In this document: piece by piece, positions 5,814 through 9,878 of the stretch
How positions within the stretch are numbered: the stretch's first letter is position 1
Layout of the letters: every line of letters begins with the position of its first letter
NCBI GenBank assembly: GCA_947472115.1
Contig: CANIZU010000057.1
Location: forward strand, 1 to 9,878
Length of the DNA: 9,878 bases
Direction: 5' to 3'
Source of the DNA: Flavobacteriales bacterium
GTDB lineage: Bacteria; Bacteroidota; Bacteroidia; NS11-12g; UBA955
Notes under the pieces: generated by a model
What the model was told of the DNA's origin: nothing
Database searches by the model: none
Seen by the model: only the letters and a program-made list of their open reading frames with translations
Position numbers and translations under genes: made by a program

Positions 5814-7277
5814 ATGAAACAATTTTATACATTGCAAGAGGCCATTGAGGCATTGGAATTGCCGGTTGAATTAACGCCTGAGGTTCGTGAACGGATGGAT
5901 CGCAGTGTGGCATTTTTGGCCAACTATTTGTCCAAAGCCACGGCCCCTGTTTACGGTGTAAATACGGGTTTTGGTTCCTTGCAAAATGTTGAAATTTCGA
6001 GAGAGGATTTGAGTGCTCTGCAAGAAAATTTACTGATTACCCACGCCGCAGGCGTGGGTAATCCCCTCAATATGCATCTGGTGCGTACCATGCTTTGGCT
6101 CAAAATGCTGAACATGAGTAAGGGGTATTCGGCGATCCGACCGGAAATCTTTGAACGCTTATTGGCCATGTACAACCAGCAATGGTATCCCGTGGTAACG
6201 GAGCAGGGATCACTCGGCGCCTCCGGCGACCTCGCGCCCCTTTCGCAAATGGTGCTTCCGCTCATCGGAAAAGGCTTTTTACGTCACCCCCAGCATGGTG
6301 AAATTTCTGGGGAGCAATGGCTAGCTCAAAACAATTGGAAACCGTTGCAACTCGGTCCCAAGGAAGCGCTTGGTCTAATCAATGGCACCCAGTTCATGTT
6401 GGCACATTCGGTGGAGGCTTACAGACGGATCCGGCAGATATTCAAGCAGTTGCCGATCGTGAGTGCATTGAGTATCGATGCATTTGATTGTCGGATGGAT
6501 CCCTTTCAATCGCCCATTCATCGCGTAAGGCCTCATGCCGGACAGATTGCCGCGGCGGCGGAGATTCGAGCGATTTTGGAAGACTCACCCATCGCGAAGC
6601 AAACCAAAAAACAGGTACAAGACCCTTATAGTTTCCGATGTATTCCACAGGTTCATGGTGCGTCTTACGATGCGTTGGATCATTGTTTGGATGTGTGGGA
6701 AACGGAGTTGAATTCGGTGACCGACAACCCCAATGTGTTTGAGGAGGAGAATATCGTACTGAGTGGTGGCAATTTCCACGGACAGCCTTTGGCGTTGACG
6801 TTGGATTACGCCGCGATGGCGTTATCGGAGTTGGGCAGTATCAGCGAGCGCAGAACGTATTTGTTGGTGAGCGGACAGCGGGGCTTATCGCCGTATTTGG
6901 CCGATGGTGCGGGTTTGGACAGTGGTTATATGATTGCGCAGTACAGTGCGGCGGCATTGGCATCGCAGAACAAACAGTTGTGTACGCCGGCTTCTGTGGA
7001 TAGCATCATGAGTTCGAATGGACAGGAGGATCATGTGAGTATGGGGGCGAATGCGGCAACCAAGTTGTTGCGTGTTATTGAGAACGTAGAGAATATTTTG
7101 GCGGTGGAATGGTTGTGTGGGGTAGCGGCATTGAAGCAGCGGGATCTGTCAACGGCACCGGCTTTGCAGCAGGGGGTTGATGCGTTTTCCAAGGCTTACG
7201 AGATCGACCACAAAACCCAACCGATGCAGGAATTGATCGCCTGTGCCAAGGGGTGGTTATTTCCTAAGATGGGTTGA
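5814..7277 (+). CDS. hutH: Histidine ammonia-lyase
   Basis: The 487-residue enzyme removes ammonia from L-histidine to give trans-urocanate, the first step of histidine degradation, in the cytoplasm. The catalytic MIO cofactor forms from A136-S137-G138 in GSLGASGDLAPLSQM. Other family residues are visible: Y47 in YGVNTGFG, H77 in LLITHAAGVG, N189 in LINGTQ, Y273 and R276 in PYSFR, and E405 in NGQEDHVSMG. The histidine before AAG and the glutamate in QEDHVSM favour histidine as substrate over phenylalanine. The ATG at 5814 was chosen because MKQFYTLQEAIEAL begins as the family does. An upstream in-frame ATG at 5757 would overlap hisS and add 19 unrelated residues. It follows hisS by 16 bp. No hutU, hutI or hutG is present in the window. 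Confidence 0.95.
   Translation: MKQFYTLQEAIEALELPVELTPEVRERMDRSVAFLANYLSKATAPVYGVNTGFGSLQNVEISREDLSALQENLLITHAAGVGNPLNMHLVRTMLWLKMLNMSKGYSAIRPEIFERLLAMYNQQWYPVVTEQGSLGASGDLAPLSQMVLPLIGKGFLRHPQHGEISGEQWLAQNNWKPLQLGPKEALGLINGTQFMLAHSVEAYRRIRQIFKQLPIVSALSIDAFDCRMDPFQSPIHRVRPHAGQIAAAAEIRAILEDSPIAKQTKKQVQDPYSFRCIPQVHGASYDALDHCLDVWETELNSVTDNPNVFEEENIVLSGGNFHGQPLALTLDYAAMALSELGSISERRTYLLVSGQRGLSPYLADGAGLDSGYMIAQYSAAALASQNKQLCTPASVDSIMSSNGQEDHVSMGANAATKLLRVIENVENILAVEWLCGVAALKQRDLSTAPALQQGVDAFSKAYEIDHKTQPMQELIACAKGWLFPKMG
6035..6063. repeat. Perfect 13-bp hairpin inside hutH
   Basis: GATTACCCACGCC (6035-6047) and its exact reverse complement (6051-6063) enclose the loop GCA. The hairpin spans codons for ITHAAGVGN, the conserved segment with active-site residue H77. 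No T-tract follows, so it is not an intrinsic terminator. Free choice of synonymous codons would rarely give a perfect 13-bp stem. Confidence 0.6.
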
Positions 7278-7290
7278 TATTTGCCGTTTA

Positions 7291-7347
7291 TTCGCGAGTA
7301 CGATTTTACTTTTTCGATTCATGCAACCTACAGCTGCTCACAATGAA
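7291..7347 (+). repeat. Duplicated 5' block, intact copy (upstream region plus first 9 codons of DUF2200)
   Basis: This block (TTCGCGAGTACGATTTTACT and onward through the codons for MQPTAAHNE) recurs at 8431-8485 with a 2-nt length difference in the T-run and scattered substitutions. The similarity includes about 30 noncoding bases before the ATG, so the duplication carried the presumed promoter as well as coding sequence. Confidence 0.8.
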
Positions 7348-7683
7348 AAAATGGCAAAAATGACCTTTGCTACGGTCTATCCACTTTATTTGGCGAAGTT
7401 GGATCGAAAAGGTAGGAGCAAAGAAGAATTGCATCAGGTGATTGAATGGTTGACGGGTTTTAACGATGATATGATCTCGAAACTTATCGACGGAAACGTG
7501 ACCTGTGAAGCTTTTTTTGCGCAAGCTCAACTAAATCCCAATGCAAACCTCATCACCGGTTTGATTTGTGGTTACAGGATTGAAGAAATTGAAAATCCTT
7601 TGACTCGGAATGTTCGGTATCTAGATAAATTGGTCGACGAATTGGCGAAAGGACGGAAAATGGAAAAAATTCTGAGAAGCTAA
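7321..7683 (+). CDS. DUF2200 domain-containing protein
   Basis: The 120-residue product matches the DUF2200 family along its length: KMAKMTFATVYPLYLAKLDRKGRSKEE-type N-terminus, HQVIEWLTGF (38-47), FFAQAQLNPNANLITGLICG (65-84), then EEIENPLTRNVRYLDKLVDELAKGRKMEKIL to the end. The family is widespread, small, cytosolic and has no established function that I know of. There is no signal peptide or membrane segment. The ATG at 7321 was chosen because the same ATG, upstream sequence and first nine residues are conserved in the deleted copy at 8459. An in-frame ATG at 7243 lies inside hutH and gives unrelated residues. hutH ends 43 bp upstream. A TACTTTTT at 7307-7314 is a weak -7-like element in both copies. 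Confidence 0.88.
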   Translation: MQPTAAHNEKMAKMTFATVYPLYLAKLDRKGRSKEELHQVIEWLTGFNDDMISKLIDGNVTCEAFFAQAQLNPNANLITGLICGYRIEEIENPLTRNVRYLDKLVDELAKGRKMEKILRS

Positions 7684-7738
7684 CTTGATCCGTGTTAAGG
7701 TCACAGAAGCCAGGTTGTTTGAATTGGAGTTAAAATGT

Positions 7739-7746
7739 TACATTTG
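7739..7746 (+). promoter_or_regulatory. Promoter -7 element of the mntA-hepT pair
   Basis: TACATTTG matches TAnnTTTG exactly. Upstream, GTTG (7714-7717) and TTTG (7718-7721) give -33 candidates with spacers of 21 and 17 bases. The element ends 6 nt before the GTG start at 7753, so a leaderless or nearly leaderless transcript is expected. The pair thus has its own promoter and is not just a read-through product of hutH/DUF2200. Confidence 0.6.
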
Positions 7747-7752
7747 TGAATA

Positions 7753-8055
7753 GTGAAGATTCTATCTGCTAACATCGAACAAATCCAAGAGATCTGCGCC
7801 ACAACTGGCGTAAGGACTCTTTATGCTTTTGGGTCGGTCACTAACCTCAAATTCAAAGAGGATAGTGATATAGATATGGTAGTCGATATTGCAGAAACAG
7901 ATCCAATTGCCTACTCTGATTTCTATTTTGCGCTGAAAGAGCATCTTGAGTCCGTTTTGAATAGGCATGTGGATTTGCTTGAGCAAAAAGCAATCAAAAA
8001 TCCATTTTTGAAAAAAGAAATAGATCAAACCAAAGTTCTCATTTATGGAAATTGA
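7753..8055 (+). CDS. mntA: MntA-type minimal nucleotidyltransferase antitoxin
   Basis: The 100-residue protein carries the minimal nucleotidyltransferase signature: G27-S28, ten residues, then D39-x-D41 (FGSVTNLKFKEDSDIDMVV), with a third acidic residue D74 in RHVDLLE. In the characterised family MntA transfers AMP from ATP to a tyrosine of the HEPN toxin HepT and so neutralises it (type VII toxin-antitoxin). The start is GTG at 7753: the only other upstream codons in frame lead to a stop (TGA at 7747). It overlaps hepT by 11 bp, which suggests translational coupling. A match to the Bacteroidota promoter lies 6 nt upstream. All catalytic residues are present, so it looks active. Confidence 0.9.
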   Translation: MKILSANIEQIQEICATTGVRTLYAFGSVTNLKFKEDSDIDMVVDIAETDPIAYSDFYFALKEHLESVLNRHVDLLEQKAIKNPFLKKEIDQTKVLIYGN

Positions 8056-8389
8056 AATCGCTTCATGGCTTTCTGATATTAAGCAAGCGATAAATGAAAT
8101 CAATGAATTTCTGCCTGATCGAAAAGAGTTTTTAGTTTTTCAAAAGGATACGAAAACAAAGCGTGCAATTGAACGCAATATAGAAATTATTGGAGAAGCG
8201 GTAAATCGTATCCTTAAAGTGGATCCTCATTTTCCTTTAGCAAATGCAAGGAGGATCGTGGATACGAGAAATAGAATTAGCCACGGTTATGACAGCGTTT
8301 CTGATGATATTATTTGGGCCATTGTAATTCGGGAAATTCCAAATTTAGACATTGAAATAAGTCGACTTCTCGATGATTTTAACTCATAG
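8045..8389 (+). CDS. hepT: HepT-type HEPN ribonuclease toxin (DUF86)
   Basis: The 114-residue, mostly alpha-helical protein has the HEPN catalytic motif R75-N-R-I-S-H80 followed by G-Y82, that is the RX4HXY form of HepT toxins. R75 and H80 are the expected RNase residues, and Y82 is the residue expected to be AMPylated by MntA. The segment RAIERNIEIIGEAVNRI (40-56) is the typical DUF86 core helix. The ATG at 8045 lies inside the end of mntA in another frame, and the 11-bp overlap is typical for this pair. In the family the toxin cleaves RNA (tRNA or mRNA have been reported) and slows growth or acts in phage defence. It appears intact. The deleted DUF2200 copy begins 69 bp downstream. Confidence 0.92.
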   Translation: MEIEIASWLSDIKQAINEINEFLPDRKEFLVFQKDTKTKRAIERNIEIIGEAVNRILKVDPHFPLANARRIVDTRNRISHGYDSVSDDIIWAIVIREIPNLDIEISRLLDDFNS

Positions 8390-8430
8390 TTAAAGTGCCA
8401 TGTTTTCCATTGTTTTTTGCGCGCCCTTAC

Positions 8431-8548
8431 TTCGCGAATACAATATTTTTTTCTATTCATGCAACCCACAGCGGCTCACAATGAAGAAATTGAGAATCCG
8501 TTGACCCGGAATGTTCGGTACCTGGATGAATTAGTCGACGAATTGGCG
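8431..8548 (+). repeat. Second, deleted copy of the DUF2200 region
   Basis: 8431-8485 matches 7291-7347 (upstream region plus the first nine codons) and 8486-8548 matches 7585-7647 (a conserved 21-codon block). The 237 bases between those blocks in the intact gene are absent here. Similarity ends after 8548. Together with the intact gene it brackets mntA-hepT. Confidence 0.8.
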
Positions 8549-8581
8549 CGAAGGAAATACTATTCCTACATCGGGGATTGA
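8459..8581 (+). pseudogene. In-frame-deleted DUF2200 copy (40-residue open frame)
   Basis: The ATG at 8459 opens a 40-codon frame: MQPTAAHNE joined directly to EIENPLTRNVRYLDELVDEL, ending in ARRKYYSYIGD, which is unlike the intact protein. Compared with the DUF2200 gene at 7321 it lacks 79 codons (237 bp, a multiple of three). The bases TGAA are present at both ends of the missing stretch in the intact copy, which fits a microhomology deletion. Of 30 alignable codons, 9 differ: 8 silently and 1 by amino acid (K to E). It is most simply a remnant of a paralog, but the frame, start and upstream sequence are kept, so a small expressed peptide cannot be excluded. Confidence 0.75.
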
Positions 8582-8650
8582 TAAAGGTTTGATTCTCAAA
8601 TAACACTTTTAGCAATAAAATGATATTCATGGCGTTATAGAGAAAAGCCT

Positions 8651-9361
8651 ATGAAAAAAATATTTTTTTGTTTGATGGCAATCTGCCTCATCGCCCCGAG
8701 TGCTATGGCACAACAGAATTCACCAAAAATCTATGTAACAGGTGTTGGAAAGGTGACTGTATTCCCCAATGCAGCAGAAATTACGCTCGCGATGAAATTT
8801 GTGAGGCCCACGCTGAGAGAGGCAATCAACGAAAATCAGAAGACTGCATCAGCGGTTTTGGCCATCACCAAAAAATATGTGTTAGATACCAATGAAATCA
8901 AAGTGAGTCTCATTTCAACTGATAAAGTAATGCGCTGGGATGCCGCACTGAAGAAAGAAGTTTTTGTGGGTTTTGAGTCGTCCCAGAAAATCATTTTCAC
9001 GCTGAAAGAACTCGCTGCGATGCAGAATTTCACAGAGGCGGTGCTGAAAACCAAAATTTATGAAATTGAAAAGGTTTCCTATTTTCACACAGAAGGGGCG
9101 AATTTTGTGAGGCAAGCCCAAGAAATGGCTGTTGCCGATGCCTTGGAATCCACCAATCGATTGGCAAAAGCGGCCAATGTGAAATTGGGTAAGGTCTTTT
9201 CTATGGAAACCAATTCGAGTCCAACCGAAGGGATTGACAATTCAGTAAACTCTTATAATTTTCACGCGTATGGCAAAAGCATGGGTGGCGAGGGCGTGAG
9301 TTCGAGCGGACAATTGATTCATTTTACCGCGACAGTGAAGATGCACACTTTAATTGAGTGA
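8651..9361 (+). CDS. Periplasmic SIMPL-domain (DUF541) protein
   Basis: The 236-residue product begins with a signal peptide (MKKIFFCLMAICLIAPSAMAQ, likely cut after residue 21). The rest matches the SIMPL/DUF541 family: IYVTGVGKVTVFPNAAEITL (27-46), the segment following TASAVLAITKKYVLD, FESSQKIIFTLKEL, and AVADALESTNRLAKAANVKLGKV (about 160-182), with a final beta strand FTATVKMHTL. Family members are extracytoplasmic and implicated in stress or signalling-linked roles, but the molecular activity is not settled. The lipobox is absent, so a soluble periplasmic or outer-surface protein is expected. A purine-rich stretch (AGAGAAAAG) precedes the ATG; I see no convincing promoter in 8582-8650. 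Its stop is 4 bp from the stop of convergent engB. Confidence 0.85.
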   Translation: MKKIFFCLMAICLIAPSAMAQQNSPKIYVTGVGKVTVFPNAAEITLAMKFVRPTLREAINENQKTASAVLAITKKYVLDTNEIKVSLISTDKVMRWDAALKKEVFVGFESSQKIIFTLKELAAMQNFTEAVLKTKIYEIEKVSYFHTEGANFVRQAQEMAVADALESTNRLAKAANVKLGKVFSMETNSSPTEGIDNSVNSYNFHAYGKSMGGEGVSSSGQLIHFTATVKMHTLIE

Positions 9362-9365
9362 GGCG

Positions 9366-9878
9366 CTACTTCGGCAAAGTGCCTTTGATGAAGTTCCAAA
9401 CCTCATCACGGCCGACCTTGGTTTCTGCGCTGCTGATGAAAAATGGGGGCAATTCGTTCCAGAATTCTAATAGTTTGGCATCAATTGCTGCTTTGTTGGC
9501 CTCCAATTCTGCAGGTTTCAGTTTGTCCGCCTTGGTTCCGATCAAAGCCATCGGGATATCGTGCTCGCCACATTCATTGATGAAGTCCATATCGATTTGT
9601 TGCGGCTTGATGCGTAGGTCGATCAACACAAATAAGCAATACAAATTCACCCTTTCGTGCAGATAATGCTTGATCATTTTGCCGAAAATCTCACGTTTGT
9701 CTTTGGAGAGTTTTGCATAGCCATAGCCCGGCAAATCCACGAATTGGATTTTCTTGTTCAACAAAAATAAGTTGATGCTCTGCGTTTTGCCCGGCGTGGA
9801 ACTTGTCTTGGCCAATCCATTTCTCTGCGTGAGCATGTTGATTAAGCTGCTTTTGCCCACATTACTGCGACCAATGAA
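9366..9878 (-). CDS. engB: Ribosome-biogenesis GTPase EngB (YihA/YsxC), N-terminus off the right edge
   Basis: The minus strand is open from the window end to a TAG at 9366, giving 170 residues. G1 P-loop GRSNVGKSS appears two residues from the edge, the switch I threonine follows in SSTPGKTQSIN, G3 is DLPGYGYA, G4 is TKAD and G5 is SSAE. These identify EngB, an essential cytosolic GTPase needed for assembly of the large ribosomal subunit. The family is about 200 residues, so roughly 25-30 N-terminal residues lie outside the window. A GTG at 9860 is the valine of the P-loop (GRSNVGKS), so it is not the start. The gene converges with the SIMPL gene with 4 bp between stops and no room for a terminator. 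Confidence 0.95.
   Translation of the reverse strand, partial: FIGRSNVGKSSLINMLTQRNGLAKTSSTPGKTQSINLFLLNKKIQFVDLPGYGYAKLSKDKREIFGKMIKHYLHERVNLYCLFVLIDLRIKPQQIDMDFINECGEHDIPMALIGTKADKLKPAELEANKAAIDAKLLEFWNELPPFFISSAETKVGRDEVWNFIKGTLPK

Noticed and set aside
7243..7320. An upstream in-frame ATG for the DUF2200 gene at 7243.
   Set aside because: It lies inside hutH, adds unrelated residues, and the duplicated copy confirms the ATG at 7321 as the conserved start.
7762..8103. A 113-codon minus-strand frame opposite mntA-hepT.
   Set aside because: No family resemblance, and it is the complement of two genes with intact catalytic motifs.
7291..8581. A composite transposon or IS-flanked island around mntA-hepT.
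   Set aside because: No transposase, terminal inverted repeats or target-site duplication is visible; the flanking copies are a gene duplication, not insertion sequences.
9858..9860. GTG at 9860 as the start of engB.
   Set aside because: It encodes the valine of the P-loop GRSNVGKSS; coding continues upstream to the window edge.

Overview
The window reads as chromosomal DNA of a member of the phylum Bacteroidota. The support is a very large secreted beta-helix/PKD surface protein, poor Shine-Dalgarno sites with A-rich leaders, several matches to the Bacteroidota -7 promoter element TAnnTTTG, and strong matches of HisRS, HutH, DUF2200, SIMPL and EngB to the forms usual in that phylum. I cannot name the genus from sequence alone.

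Layout. 1-3440 (minus) is the N-terminal 1146 residues of one open reading frame that leaves the window on the left: signal peptide, right-handed beta-helix with an unusual run of aromatic-rich ~30-residue units, an Ig/CARDB-like segment, then three PKD domains. 3441-3804 is intergenic and holds its likely promoter, small repeats, a perfect 22-bp stem terminator and an AT-rich degenerate repeat. 3805-4308 (minus) is a secreted TlpA-like thioredoxin. It is divergent from hisS (4409-5797), which is followed 16 bp later by hutH (5814-7277). One transcript may therefore carry both the enzyme that charges histidine onto tRNA and the enzyme that starts its breakdown.

7321-8581 is the accessory part. 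An intact DUF2200 gene is followed by an overlapping mntA-hepT (type VII toxin-antitoxin) pair, and then by a second DUF2200 copy that kept its upstream sequence, first 9 codons and last conserved block but lost 79 internal codons in frame. The toxin-antitoxin pair is thus bracketed by an intact and a deleted copy of the same gene. 8651-9361 is a periplasmic SIMPL-domain protein, convergent with engB (9366 to the window end, minus, N-terminus missing), with only 4 bp between the stop codons.

The housekeeping genes (hisS, hutH, engB) look ordinary. The parts that merit a second look are the aromatic-repeat beta-helix, the DUF2200/MntA-HepT/DUF2200-deletion arrangement, the hisS-hutH pairing, promoters so close to start codons that leaderless mRNAs are likely, and perfect hairpins inside and between genes.
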